Positions 50,751 to 59,987 are shown, counted from the first letter of the stretch. The stretch is 62,193 nt of DNA from Pseudomonas sp. H3(2019) (GCF_007713465.1 NZ_VMSG01000033.1:1-62193); one strand, 5' to 3'. Notes: generated by a model not told the origin, from the letters alone. Translations and numbers: made by a program.

Positions 50751-52034
50751 ATGAACGCTGCCGTAGACGTTCTGCAGTCCAGCCATCAGCACATCAACCG
50801 TGACCGGCTCTGGCAGTCGCTCATGGAGCTGGCCAAACTCGGTGCCACGGTCAAGGGCGGCGTCTGTCGCCTGGCCCTGACCGACCTTGATCGCCAGGCC
50901 CGCGATATTTTTGTCAGGTGGTGCGAGGAGGCGGGCTGCACGGTGAGCATCGACGCCGTCGGCAACATCTTCGCCCGCCGCGCCGGGCGCAATCCGCAAC
51001 TGCCACCGGTGATGACCGGCAGCCATATCGACACTCAACCCACCGGCGGCAAGTTCGACGGCTGTTTCGGCGTGTTGGCCGGGGTCGAAGTGCTACGCAC
51101 CCTCAACGACCTGGGCGTGGAAACCGAGGCACCGCTGGAAGTGGTGGTCTGGACCAATGAAGAAGGCTCGCGCTTCGCCCCGTGCATGATGGGCTCCGGG
51201 GTGTTTGCCGAAAAATTCACCCTTGAAGAAACCCTGGCCAAGACCGACGCCAGCGGCGTGACCGTGGGCGAGGCGCTGAATGCCATCGGCTATGCCGGCC
51301 CGCGCAAGGTCAGTGGCCACGCAGTCGGTGCCTACTTTGAGGCGCACATCGAGCAAGGCCCGATTCTGGAAGACGAACGCAAGACCATTGGCGTGGTGAT
51401 GGGCGCGTTGGGACAGAAGTGGTTCGACCTGAAACTGCGCGGTGTTGAGGCTCACGCCGGGCCAACGCCGATGCATTTGCGCAAGGATGCATTGGTCGGT
51501 GCCGCCGCAATCGTCGCCGCCGTTAACCGTACCGCGCTTGGTCATCAACCTCACGCCTGTGGCACCGTCGGATGTCTGCAAGCCTATCCCGGCTCGCGTA
51601 ACGTCATCCCCGGCGAAGTGCGCATGACCCTGGATTTCCGTCATCTTGAACCGGCGCGACTGGACTCGATGATCGCAGAAGTGCAGCAGGTGATCGACAG
51701 CACCTGCGATGAGCACGGTCTGACTTACGAACTGACGCCAACTGCCGACTTCCCGCCGCTGTATTTCGACAAGGACTGCGTCGAGGCTGTGCGCAGTGCG
51801 GCGCAAGGTCTTGGGCTGTCGCACATGGACATCGTCAGCGGGGCGGGGCATGACGCGATCTTCCTCGCCGAACTAGGGCCGGCAGGGATGATCTTCGTGC
51901 CGTGCGAGGGCGGCATCAGTCACAACGAAATCGAAAATGCCACACCGGATGACCTGGCGGCCGGTTGTGCGGTGTTGTTGCGGGCGATGCTGGCGGCTTC
52001 GGAGGCGATTGCCAGTGGTGAGCTGGTGGCCTGA
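50751..52034 (+). CDS. Zn-dependent beta-ureidopropionase / N-carbamoyl amidohydrolase
   Basis: 427 residues, M20-type metal hydrolase of the AmaB/HyuC/PydC group. Metal-site blocks: TGSHIDTQPTGGKFDG (about 88-103), WTNEEGSRFAP near 135, and the dimerisation region around GVEAHAGPTPM near 235; SGAGHDAIFL near the C-terminus. It hydrolyses N-carbamoyl-beta-alanine to beta-alanine, CO2 and ammonia, the last step of reductive pyrimidine degradation. ATG at 50751 has AAGGAG 6 bases upstream. Confidence 0.88.
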   Translation: MNAAVDVLQSSHQHINRDRLWQSLMELAKLGATVKGGVCRLALTDLDRQARDIFVRWCEEAGCTVSIDAVGNIFARRAGRNPQLPPVMTGSHIDTQPTGGKFDGCFGVLAGVEVLRTLNDLGVETEAPLEVVVWTNEEGSRFAPCMMGSGVFAEKFTLEETLAKTDASGVTVGEALNAIGYAGPRKVSGHAVGAYFEAHIEQGPILEDERKTIGVVMGALGQKWFDLKLRGVEAHAGPTPMHLRKDALVGAAAIVAAVNRTALGHQPHACGTVGCLQAYPGSRNVIPGEVRMTLDFRHLEPARLDSMIAEVQQVIDSTCDEHGLTYELTPTADFPPLYFDKDCVEAVRSAAQGLGLSHMDIVSGAGHDAIFLAELGPAGMIFVPCEGGISHNEIENATPDDLAAGCAVLLRAMLAASEAIASGELVA

Positions 52035-52115
52035 AAGACCGACGTGCACCGGTGGACTGCATCAGTGCACGTTATCCCCCAGGTCCAGAGGCCCTGACCT
52101 AAGTGTTCGATGTGT

Positions 52116-52529
52116 TCAACGACGGGTCTGCAGGACGTTGAAAATGAGCATGCCCGCCAGCATAGCAATCACAAACACCCAGGCCTGCCAGTGCCCCGTG
52201 GGCAGCAGCACCAGTGCCGGGCCCGGGCACATACCGGCAATGCCCCAGCCGACGCCGAACAGCAGGCTGCCACCGATCAGGCGTCGATCCACTTCACGGT
52301 TTACCGGCAGTTGCATGGGTAAGCCCAGCAGGGATGTTTTCTGTTTCATGGCCCAGTGAAACGGCACCCACGCCACGGCAATGGCGCCGATCATGACCAG
52401 GGCCAGGGAAGGGTCCCAAAGTCCGGCAATGTCCAGAAACCCCAGCACTTTGGCCGGGTTGGTCATGCCCGACAGTAACAGGCCGATGCCGAACAGCAAG
52501 CCGGCAATAAACGCAGTCAGTTTGCGCAT
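52116..52529 (-). CDS. YeeE/YedE-family transporter half (DUF6691)
   Basis: 137 residues and four hydrophobic segments. MRKLTAFIAGLLFGIGLLLSGMTNPAKVLGFLD at the start and GWGIAGMCPGPALV near 105 carry the conserved Cys of the YeeE/YedE fold. Together with the gene 2 bases upstream it forms a split transporter for thiosulfate-like sulfur compounds. Such pairs accompany bigR-type operons in other bacteria, though here the bigR module is 13 kb away. Confidence 0.85.
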   Translation of the reverse strand: MRKLTAFIAGLLFGIGLLLSGMTNPAKVLGFLDIAGLWDPSLALVMIGAIAVAWVPFHWAMKQKTSLLGLPMQLPVNREVDRRLIGGSLLFGVGWGIAGMCPGPALVLLPTGHWQAWVFVIAMLAGMLIFNVLQTRR

Positions 52530-52531
52530 GT

Positions 52532-52966
52532 TCAATTTCCCAGCAGATGACGCAAGACGAACGCCGTCGTAAAACCGGTGAACATGAAGCACAGCGTGGC
52601 GATGACCGAACGCGGAGAAAGCCGTGAAACACCGCACACGCCATGACCACTGGTGCAGCCCGCGCCATAGCGGGTGCCGATGCCCACCAGCAGTCCGGCC
52701 ACGATCAGGCCCAGGGTGCCGGTCTTGAACTCGATGCCAGGCTGTCCGAAGAACAGCATCCACAGCACAGGTGCCGCCAGCAATCCGAGGAGGAACAGGG
52801 CTTTTTCTCCCGAACCGGAATCTCTGGGCGCCAGCAGGCTGCCCAACAACCCGCTGATGCCTGCGACACGACCGCTGGCGACCACCCACAAACCGGCGGC
52901 AAGACCGATCAGCGCGCCTCCAGCCAACGCGGACCAAGGGGTGAAGTGAAGCGAATCGAACGTCAT
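52532..52966 (-). CDS. YeeE/YedE-family transporter half
   Basis: 144 residues, four or five hydrophobic segments. The motif GAGCTSGHGVCGVSR near 105 holds the conserved cysteine pair that in YeeE (TsuA) guides thiosulfate. It also has GGALIGLAAGLWVVASGRVAGISGLLG near the start. GGAG lies 8 bases before ATG. Upstream of and almost touching its DUF6691 partner, so translationally coupled. Confidence 0.87.
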   Translation of the reverse strand: MTFDSLHFTPWSALAGGALIGLAAGLWVVASGRVAGISGLLGSLLAPRDSGSGEKALFLLGLLAAPVLWMLFFGQPGIEFKTGTLGLIVAGLLVGIGTRYGAGCTSGHGVCGVSRLSPRSVIATLCFMFTGFTTAFVLRHLLGN

Positions 52967-53185
52967 GACAACTCTCCGGGTGGGTAACGGGCGGCACTAA
53001 ACCACTCTTTTTACCTTGAGCATAGGGTCGTTTATGGGACCAAGGGGAGGTAATCAACGGGACGTAGACGCCTGCAAGGTCTGCGAACGTTCAGTCCCGC
53101 TTTTGGCCGATGCACTGCCTACAGCCACGCGCGATGGCTTGTTATAGTTCAGACCTTATTTACTGCGCCAGCAAGGATCACTGCC

Positions 53186-53998
53186 ATGTCCGAATACCAA
53201 GCCTTTCGCGTCGAACTGAGCGACAACATCGCCCATGTGCAGATTAATCGCCCGGAAAAGATCAACGCGATGAATGCGGTGTTCTGGACTGAAATCATCG
53301 AGATATTCCAGTGGGTCGACGACACCGATGAAGTCCGTGCGGTGGTGATCAGCGGTGCGGGCAAGCATTTTTCTTCGGGCATCGACCTGATGATGCTGGC
53401 TTCGGTGGCCAATGAAATGGGTAAGGACGCGGGTCGCAATGCGCGCCTGTTACGGCGTAAGATTCTGGCGTTGCAAGCTTCGTTCAACGCTGTCGATAAC
53501 TGCCGTAAACCGGTGCTGGCGGCGATTCAGGGCTATTGTCTGGGCGGTGCCATCGATCTGATTTCTGCCTGTGACATGCGTTACGCGGCAGAAGACGCGC
53601 AATTCTCGATCAAGGAAATCGACATGGGCATGGCCGCCGACGTTGGCACTTTGCAACGCTTGCCGCGGATCATCAGTGACGGCATGCTGCGCGAACTGGC
53701 ATACACTGGTCGCACCTTTGGCGCGGAAGAGGCGCGCAGCATCGGCTTGGTCAACCGGGTCTACCCGGACACAACCAGCCTGCTGGACGGGGTGATGGGC
53801 ATTGCCCGTGAAATTGCTGCCAAATCGCCGATTGCGATTGCCGGGACCAAAGAGATGATCAGCTACATGCGCGATCACAGCATCAACGATGGCCTGGAGT
53901 ACATCGCTACCTGGAACGCCGCGATGCTGCAATCCACAGACCTGCGGATCGCCATGGCGGCGTCGATGAGCAAGCAGAAACCCGAATTTCTGGACTGA
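53186..53998 (+). CDS. crotonase-family protein, probable delta(3,5)-delta(2,4)-dienoyl-CoA isomerase
   Basis: 270 residues. Oxyanion-hole blocks GKHFSSGIDLMML (about 59-71) and GYCLGGAIDLISACD (about 117-131) are crotonase signatures. EIDMGMAADVGTLQRLP (about 147-163) matches the acidic-residue pattern of dienoyl-CoA isomerases (ECH1) and not of plain hydratases. It would help degrade unsaturated fatty acids. AAGGA is 8 bases before ATG. NudC follows 6 bases downstream, a likely operon. Confidence 0.85.
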   Translation: MSEYQAFRVELSDNIAHVQINRPEKINAMNAVFWTEIIEIFQWVDDTDEVRAVVISGAGKHFSSGIDLMMLASVANEMGKDAGRNARLLRRKILALQASFNAVDNCRKPVLAAIQGYCLGGAIDLISACDMRYAAEDAQFSIKEIDMGMAADVGTLQRLPRIISDGMLRELAYTGRTFGAEEARSIGLVNRVYPDTTSLLDGVMGIAREIAAKSPIAIAGTKEMISYMRDHSINDGLEYIATWNAAMLQSTDLRIAMAASMSKQKPEFLD

Positions 53999-54004
53999 GC
54001 ACAC

Positions 54005-54835
54005 ATGACTTCACGCTGGACCACTGCAGTACTCGACACCGACTTGCCCGGCGGCTGGGCCGTGGCCCGCAGCCCTGAAGGTTTTTTGTTCGACGATAAT
54101 GGCGCGTTGTTTCCGCGGGAATGGCTGAAGCGTCAGGACCTGTCGATTCTCGCCGAGCACGGCATCGGTCATCTCGACGGTGAACCGGTGTATTTGCTGG
54201 AGCTCAAGGCTCACAGCGAGGTCGCGGGCTGCAACTGGAAAGGCTTGCGGGCGTTCATGCTCGATGGCGATCACACCGTCTACAAGGTGCTGGGGTATGC
54301 CGCGCAAGTCGGCACCTGGGCGCGGGAGCACCGGTTCTGCGGCAATTGCGGCCAGCGCATGACGCAGGTGCCGCGTGAGCGGGCGATGTATTGCGAACCC
54401 TGCGAACTGCGCTTTTATCCGCGGATTTCACCAAGCATGATCGTGTTGATCACCCGTGGCGACGAAATCCTGCTGGCGCGCTCGCCGCGCTTTGTCCCGG
54501 GTGTCTACAGCACCCTGGCGGGTTTTGCCGAGCCGGGTGAGTCGGCCGAGGACTGCCTGATTCGCGAAGTGCGCGAAGAGGTGCAGATCGAGGTCAGGAA
54601 CATCCAGTACCTGGGCAGCCAGTGCTGGCCGTTCCCGCATTCGATGATGCTTGGGTTTCATGCCGAATACGCCAGTGGCGAGATCGTGCCGCAAGCTGAC
54701 GAGATCGAAGACGCCCAGTGGTTCAACATTCATGCGCTGCCGCCGTTGCCGGCGGGGCGCTCGATTGCCCGCTACCTGATCGACATTTATGTGGCGCGAC
54801 GCTTAGGTCATGCTGAACCAGTGCTGCCAGGCTAG
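54005..54835 (+). CDS. nudC: NAD+ diphosphatase / NADH pyrophosphatase
   Basis: 276 residues. Zinc ribbon FCGNCGQRM...YCEPCELRF (about 117-139), then the Nudix box GFAEPGESAEDCLIREVREEVQIE (about 179-202). The NudC-specific SQPWPFPxS appears as SQCWPFPHS, with Cys for Pro. It hydrolyses NADH and removes NAD caps from RNA. It follows the dienoyl-CoA isomerase gene closely. Its last 33 bases overlap the 3' end of the convergent TSUP gene. Confidence 0.93.
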   Translation: MTSRWTTAVLDTDLPGGWAVARSPEGFLFDDNGALFPREWLKRQDLSILAEHGIGHLDGEPVYLLELKAHSEVAGCNWKGLRAFMLDGDHTVYKVLGYAAQVGTWAREHRFCGNCGQRMTQVPRERAMYCEPCELRFYPRISPSMIVLITRGDEILLARSPRFVPGVYSTLAGFAEPGESAEDCLIREVREEVQIEVRNIQYLGSQCWPFPHSMMLGFHAEYASGEIVPQADEIEDAQWFNIHALPPLPAGRSIARYLIDIYVARRLGHAEPVLPG

Positions 54836-55582
54836 ACGCACGGTCAAGCCCAGCACCACGGTGATGAATACCGGGCGAATGAACTTCGCCCCACCGCTGA
54901 TGGCGGTGCGGGCGCCGAAGAACGCGCCGACCATCACCGACAAGCCCATGCTCAGGCCGATGATCCAGTCCACTTGCCCGGAAAAGATGAACACTGACAG
55001 CGCCGCGATGTTGCTGACGAAGTTCATGCTGCGCGCCACGCCGCTGGCCTTGACCAGATCGATGGGGTAGAGCAACAGGCTGCTGACCGTCCAGAAGGCG
55101 CCAGTGCCGGGACCGGCCACGCCGTCGTAGAAACCGAGGCTGAAACCCTGGCTCGACTGCCACTTCTTCTTGATGGGTGCGTCGCTGTCCAGCGGTGCTT
55201 TCGGCGTGCCGCCAAACAGCAGATACACGCCACAGGCGAAGACGATCACCGGGAGCATCTTGTTCAGCCATTCAGCCGGCAGGTAGTGCGCAACGATTGC
55301 GCCGGTCAGTGCGCCGACCAGGGTTCCGATAATCGCGTGTACCCACTGCCGCGGGTGGAATAGCTTGCGTCGGTAGAAGGTGAAACTGGCGGTGGCCGAG
55401 CCGAAGGTCGAGCTGAGTTTGTTGGTGCCCAGTACCAGGTGCGGCGGCAAACCGGCAGTGAGCAACGCCGGGGTGGTCAGCAGACCGCCACCGCCGGCAA
55501 TCGCATCAATGAAACCGGCAATGAACGCGACGATGGCCAAAATGGCCAGAGTGGTGAGGTCTACGCTGAGTTCGAAAGGCAT
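54803..55582 (-). CDS. TSUP-family (TauE/SafE/YfcA) membrane transporter
   Basis: 259 residues and about eight helices. The signature FIDAIAGGGGLLTTPALLTAGLPPHLVLGTNKLSSTFGSA (about 24-63) is typical of YfcA-like TSUP proteins. The second repeat has GVAGPGTGAFWTVSSLLL. Substrate unknown; sulfur or organosulfur anions are common in the family. Its 3' end overlaps nudC by 33 bases tail to tail. Confidence 0.85.
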   Translation of the reverse strand: MPFELSVDLTTLAILAIVAFIAGFIDAIAGGGGLLTTPALLTAGLPPHLVLGTNKLSSTFGSATASFTFYRRKLFHPRQWVHAIIGTLVGALTGAIVAHYLPAEWLNKMLPVIVFACGVYLLFGGTPKAPLDSDAPIKKKWQSSQGFSLGFYDGVAGPGTGAFWTVSSLLLYPIDLVKASGVARSMNFVSNIAALSVFIFSGQVDWIIGLSMGLSVMVGAFFGARTAISGGAKFIRPVFITVVLGLTVRLAWQHWFSMT

Positions 55583-55667
55583 GGGGTCGACTTATTCGGC
55601 GGGGCAGGGAGAGTAAAGCGGGGGGGCATCTTACTCATAACCGCCGCCCCCTGCGACCGCCCTAATA

Positions 55668-55712
55668 CCCGGCATGATCGTTCCCACACAGCATGGGAAC
55701 GATCATGCCGGG
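55668..55712. repeat. GATCGTTCCCA inverted repeat, perfect 19-bp arms
   Basis: Arms 55668-55686 and 55694-55712 (CCCGGCATGATCGTTCCCA and its complement) with a 7-base loop CACAGCA. It ends one base before the stop codon of the DUF1348 gene and may serve as its 3' stem or terminator. Confidence 0.8.
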
Positions 55713-56192
55713 TTACAAGCCCAGGTCAGACAGGCCCGGATGCTCATCCGGGCGCCGGCCCAGCGGCCAGTGGAACTTGCGCTCGCTTTCCTTGATCGGC
55801 ATGTCATTGATGCAAGCGTGACGGTTGGACATCAACCCATGCTCATCGAACTCCCAGTTTTCATTGCCATACGAGCGATACCAGTTGCCCGAATCGTCGT
55901 GCCATTCATAGGCGTAACGCACGGCGATACGGTTACCGGTGAAAGCCCAGAGCTCCTTGATCAGCCGGTAATCCAGTTCCTTGGCCCATTTGCGGGTCAG
56001 AAAAGCCTTGGCTTCCTCACGGTTGTTGGCGAACTCGGCGCGGTTACGCCATTTGGTGTCCAGGGTGTAGGCCAGGGATACCCGTTGTGGATCGCGGGAG
56101 TTCCAGCCGTCTTCGGCCAGGCGAATCTTTTCAATGGCCGACTCACGCGTGAATGGCGGAAGGGGCGGACGAACTTCGGCATTAGATGACAT
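55713..56192 (-). CDS. DUF1348 protein (SnoaL/NTF2-like)
   Basis: 159 residues, NTF2-like fold expected. Characteristic blocks: PPFTRESAIEKIRLAEDGWNSRDP, FLTRKWAKELDYRLIKELWAFTGNRIAVRYAYEWHDDSGNWYRSYGNENWEF, and MSNRHACINDMPI. DUF1348 proteins are widespread in Pseudomonas with no assigned reaction. The TetR-family gene on the same strand starts 620 bases upstream and ends 56 bases before this one, so the two may be coregulated. Confidence 0.9.
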   Translation of the reverse strand: MSSNAEVRPPLPPFTRESAIEKIRLAEDGWNSRDPQRVSLAYTLDTKWRNRAEFANNREEAKAFLTRKWAKELDYRLIKELWAFTGNRIAVRYAYEWHDDSGNWYRSYGNENWEFDEHGLMSNRHACINDMPIKESERKFHWPLGRRPDEHPGLSDLGL

Positions 56193-56248
56193 TTAAAGTC
56201 TCCAGGGAAAGTGAGTGTCACAACAGCCAGTTGATCGTGTTTGAACAG

Positions 56249-56812
56249 TTACAGGTCCAATAACTTTCGCGCCATGCATTGCGCATTATTGGCGGCACTG
56301 TGATCGCCCATGACAAGCGCAACAGTAATGGCGCCATCGATCAGGATCAGCAGCTGTTTGGCCAGCGCTTCCGGGTCGTGTACGCCATGTTCGGTACAGA
56401 GCTCGCGCACGTAGTCGAGCAGTTTCTGTTTGTGTTCTTTCGCGACCAGTCGCACCGGGTCTTGCGGATCGCCGGTTTCGCCGCTGGTATTGATAAAGGC
56501 ACAGCCGCGAAAGCCTTCGCTGGCGAACCAGTCCTTGAGCACGGTGAACAGGTTGAGGAGTCGCTCGGCCGAGGTCGGGGCCTTGTTCACTTCGTTTTTG
56601 AACCAGTTCATCCAGCGAACATCGCGCCGCTGTAAGGCCGCGACAGTCAGTTCTTCCTTGTTGGCAAAGTAGCGGTAAATACTTTTTCTGGAGACGCCGG
56701 CGGTTTTCACCAGAAGATCCATGCCCGTGGCAGCAATGCCACTTTTATAGATCAACTTTTCGGTGACATCCAGAATGATGTCGCGTGTGTCGTTGTTAGT
56801 GATTTCGTTCAT
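56249..56812 (-). CDS. TetR-family transcriptional regulator
   Basis: 187 residues. The helix-turn-helix is at about 10-55 (ILDVTEKLIYKSGIAATGMDLLVKTAGVS, then IYRYFANKEELT). The C-terminal domain has GCAFINTSGETGDPQDP, typical of a TetR subgroup next to NTF2-like or oxidoreductase genes. ATG at 56812 is preferred because a perfect 14-bp palindrome lies directly upstream (56824-56837), which would be inside the coding region if the ATG at 56848 were used. Likely represses itself and the DUF1348 gene. Confidence 0.82.
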   Translation of the reverse strand: MNEITNNDTRDIILDVTEKLIYKSGIAATGMDLLVKTAGVSRKSIYRYFANKEELTVAALQRRDVRWMNWFKNEVNKAPTSAERLLNLFTVLKDWFASEGFRGCAFINTSGETGDPQDPVRLVAKEHKQKLLDYVRELCTEHGVHDPEALAKQLLILIDGAITVALVMGDHSAANNAQCMARKLLDL

Positions 56813-56823
56813 GTCGCGAAGAG

Positions 56824-56837
56824 TAGAACGATCGTTC
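56824..56837. promoter_or_regulatory. palindromic operator of the TetR-family gene
   Basis: AGAACGATCGTTCT, a perfect 14-bp palindrome starting 12 bases upstream of the ATG. Size and position fit an autoregulatory TetR-type operator. Confidence 0.6.
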
Positions 56838-56982
56838 TTCATTATCAAATATTTTTTGTGATTGAAATCTCACACGCCTTCGGCAGTGTCTACCGGGAAT
56901 AAATGCCAAAGGCTGTGAAGACCCGAGCGAACGCATGGTGTAAGCTCGTGAGCTCTTCGGATTCGACCTTTTTGCGAGCCCT

Positions 56983-58326
56983 ATGCCGTCGCTTTTCAAA
57001 CGCTCTCTACTGCCCAAGCTGCGCAGTTTTCCGCTGACCGCCGATGCGGTCTCCATTCTTTCTGGTGCTGCCGAGTTCCGTCGTTGCCTGCTGGAGAAAA
57101 TTGCCCAGGCGACACAGCGCATCTACATCGTCGCGCTTTACTTGCAACACGACGAAGCGGGACAGGAAATCCTCGATGCCTTGCACGCTGCCAAAGCTGC
57201 ACGCCCGGAGCTGGACGTGGTGATGGTAGTTGACTGGCTACGGGCGCAGCGCGGTTTGATCGGTGCCGGCAAGCAACCGGGCAACTCAGCGTGGTATCAG
57301 CAGCAGACTCGCGAACACACCAGCGAAGTGCCGGTGTATGGCGTGCCGGTGCAAACCCGCGAACTGTTCGGTGTGTTGCACCTTAAAGGCTTCGTGATCG
57401 ATGACTGCGTGATTTACAGCGGCGCCAGTCTGAATAACGTCTATCTGCACAAATTCGACAAATACCGTTACGACCGTTATCACGTGCTGCACAACCGGGC
57501 ACTGGCCGATTCCATGCAACATCTGGTGCAGCACGGGTTGATTGCCTCCAAAGCCGTGCACCGTCTTGACGTGCCAAACCTGCCGACCACCCGCAGTCTG
57601 CGCAGCGACATCGGCGACCTGCGCAGCCGCCTCAAGCACGCGGTGTACGACACCACGGCGGGTACGCTGGACAAGGGTGGTCTGTCAGTCAGTCCGCTGC
57701 TCGGGGTCGGTAAAAACAACCCGTTGAGCCGGGTGATCTGTGAGTTGATTGCCTGCGCCCAGCATCAGCTGACTATTTGCACACCGTATTTCAACCTGCC
57801 GTTGCCAGTGACCCGTGAAATCAACCGGGCGCTGGCACGCGGGGTGAAGATCGACATTATTGTCGGCGACAAGACGGCCAACGACTTCTACATTCCGCCG
57901 AGCGAGCCGTTCAAGGTCATTGCCGCGTTACCGTATCTCTATGAAATCAGCCTGCGACGCTTCGCCAAGCGCCATCAGCGGGTGATCGACAGCGGTCAGT
58001 TGAACCTGCATCTGTGGCGCGACGGTGACAATACCTATCACCTCAAAGGCATGTGGGTCGACGAACGCTACACCTTGTTGACCGGCAACAACCTCAATCC
58101 GCGAGCCTTCCGCCTGGACCTGGAAAACGCGTTGCTGATCGACGACCCGAAAGGTGAGTTGCAGGAACCGCGCCGCAGTGAGCTGGCGGAGATTTTCCAC
58201 AACACCCGCCGCATTGAACGCTATCAGCAGTTGGAAACCTTGCTCGAATACCCGCCGGCAGTGAGCAAGTTTCTGCGTCGGGTCAGCCGGGTGCGGATCG
58301 AGCGCTTGCTCTATCGCATCCTGTAG
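56983..58326 (+). CDS. pssA: CDP-diacylglycerol-serine O-phosphatidyltransferase
   Basis: 447 residues, the E. coli PssA type of the phospholipase D superfamily, membrane-associated. Two HxK(x4)D motifs: HLKGFVIDD (about 133-141) and HLKGMWVDE near 352, with TGNNLNPRAF after the second. It makes phosphatidylserine for phosphatidylethanolamine synthesis. The gene stands alone and ends at a strong bidirectional terminator. Confidence 0.93.
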   Translation: MPSLFKRSLLPKLRSFPLTADAVSILSGAAEFRRCLLEKIAQATQRIYIVALYLQHDEAGQEILDALHAAKAARPELDVVMVVDWLRAQRGLIGAGKQPGNSAWYQQQTREHTSEVPVYGVPVQTRELFGVLHLKGFVIDDCVIYSGASLNNVYLHKFDKYRYDRYHVLHNRALADSMQHLVQHGLIASKAVHRLDVPNLPTTRSLRSDIGDLRSRLKHAVYDTTAGTLDKGGLSVSPLLGVGKNNPLSRVICELIACAQHQLTICTPYFNLPLPVTREINRALARGVKIDIIVGDKTANDFYIPPSEPFKVIAALPYLYEISLRRFAKRHQRVIDSGQLNLHLWRDGDNTYHLKGMWVDERYTLLTGNNLNPRAFRLDLENALLIDDPKGELQEPRRSELAEIFHNTRRIERYQQLETLLEYPPAVSKFLRRVSRVRIERLLYRIL

Positions 58327-58337
58327 CCAAAAACACA

Positions 58338-58364
58338 AAAGCCCCGTCACATGGACGGGGCTTT
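58338..58364. terminator. bidirectional rho-independent terminator
   Basis: AAAGCCCCGTC ACATG GACGGGGCTTT, 11-bp stem with a T-rich tail on the plus strand (TTTGTTTTA) and an A/T-rich tail on the minus strand, between convergent pssA and ybiT. Confidence 0.9.
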
Positions 58365-58397
58365 GTTTTACGCTCGCAGCTTGAAGCTGAAGGCTAC

Positions 58398-59987
58398 TTA
58401 GAACACTACGCCTTGGCTACGCAGGTAGTCATCGTAGGTGCCGCTGAAGTCGATCACGCCGCTTGGGCTCAGCTCGATGATTCGAGTGGCCAGCGACGAT
58501 ACGAACTCACGGTCGTGGCTGACGAAGATCAGTGTGCCCGGGTAGTTTTCCAGCGCCAGGTTCAGCGCTTCGATGGATTCCATGTCCAGGTGGTTGGTCG
58601 GTTCGTCCATCACCAGCACGTTCGGCTTTTGCAGGATCAGCTTGCCGAACAGCATGCGACCTTGCTCACCACCCGAGATAACCTTGACCGACTTGAGGAT
58701 CTCGTCGTTGGAGAACAGCATCCGGCCCAGGGTGCCACGGACCAGTTGCTCGCCACCTTGAGTCCAGCGACCCATCCAGTCGAACAGGTTGGATTCGTCT
58801 TCGAAATCCGAAGCGTGGTCCTGAGCGTAGTAGCCGATTTCTGCGGCGTCGGTCCATTTCACACTACCGGCATCCGGGCTCAATTCGTTGACCAGGGTGC
58901 GCAGCAGAGTGGTTTTACCGATACCGTTCGGGCCGATGATCGCCACGCGCTCGCCGGCTTCAACGGTGAAGCTGAAGTCCTTGAACAGATTCTTGCCATC
59001 GAAGCCCTTGGCCATGCGCTCAACGATGACCGCTTGACGATGGAGCTTCTTGTTCTGCTCGAAACGGATGAACGGGCTCACGCGGCTCGAAGGCTTGACT
59101 TCGGCCAGCTGGATCTTGTCGATCTGCTTGGCACGGGAAGTAGCCTGCTTGGCTTTCGAGGCGTTGGCCGAGAAGCGGCTGACGAACGATTGCAGTTCCG
59201 AGATTTGCGCTTTCTTCTTGGCGTTGTCCGAGAGCAGTTGCTCGCGGGACTGGGTCGCCACGGTCATGTACTCGTCATAGTTGCCCGGGAACAGGCGCAG
59301 CTCGCCGTAGTCCAGGTCAGCCATGTGGGTGCAGACGCTGTTCAGGAAGTGTCTATCGTGGGAGATGATGATCATCAGGCTGCTGCGCTGGGTCAGCACG
59401 TTTTCCAGCCAGCGGATGGTGTTGATGTCCAGGTGGTTGGTTGGTTCGTCGAGCAGCAGCACTTCCGGATCGGAGAACAGTGCCTGAGCCAGCAGAACGC
59501 GGAGTTTCCAGCCCGGTGAAACTTCGCTCATCGGGCCGAAGTGTTGCTCGATGCCGATACCCAGGCCCAGCAGCAGTTCACCGGCACGCGATTCGGCGGT
59601 GTAACCGTCCATCTCGGCGAACTCGGTTTCCAGCTCGGCGACGGCCATGCCGTCCTCTTCGGTCATTTCCGGCAGCGAGTAGATGCGGTCGCGCTCGGCC
59701 TTGACCTTCCACAGCTCTTCGTGACCCATGATCACGGTGTCGATCACGGTGAATTCTTCGTAGGCGAACTGGTCCTGGCGCAACTTGCCCAGACGCACAT
59801 TAGGCTCAAGCATGACCTGACCGCCGGACGGATCGAGGTCGCCACCGAGGATTTTCATGAAGGTCGACTTGCCGCAACCGTTGGCGCCGATCAGGCCGTA
59901 GCGGTTACCCGCACCAAATTTGACCGAAACGTTCTCGAATAACGGCTTGGCGCCGAACTGCATCGTGATATTTGCTGTAGAGATCAA
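58398..59987 (-). CDS. ybiT: ABC-F family ATPase YbiT
   Basis: 529 residues with two ABC ATPase domains and no membrane part, thus a ribosome-associated ABC-F translation factor. Walker A GANGCGKST (about 34-42) and GPNGIGKTT (about 348), signature VSPGWKLRVLLAQ and ISGGEQGRMLFG, Walker B LLLDEPTNHLD and LVMDEPTNHLD. The inter-domain linker is charged (SNASKAKQATSRAKQIDKI). The start is TTG at 59987 with AAGG 8 bases upstream; residues MISTANITMQFG match the family. Confidence 0.92.
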   Translation of the reverse strand: MISTANITMQFGAKPLFENVSVKFGAGNRYGLIGANGCGKSTFMKILGGDLDPSGGQVMLEPNVRLGKLRQDQFAYEEFTVIDTVIMGHEELWKVKAERDRIYSLPEMTEEDGMAVAELETEFAEMDGYTAESRAGELLLGLGIGIEQHFGPMSEVSPGWKLRVLLAQALFSDPEVLLLDEPTNHLDINTIRWLENVLTQRSSLMIIISHDRHFLNSVCTHMADLDYGELRLFPGNYDEYMTVATQSREQLLSDNAKKKAQISELQSFVSRFSANASKAKQATSRAKQIDKIQLAEVKPSSRVSPFIRFEQNKKLHRQAVIVERMAKGFDGKNLFKDFSFTVEAGERVAIIGPNGIGKTTLLRTLVNELSPDAGSVKWTDAAEIGYYAQDHASDFEDESNLFDWMGRWTQGGEQLVRGTLGRMLFSNDEILKSVKVISGGEQGRMLFGKLILQKPNVLVMDEPTNHLDMESIEALNLALENYPGTLIFVSHDREFVSSLATRIIELSPSGVIDFSGTYDDYLRSQGVVF

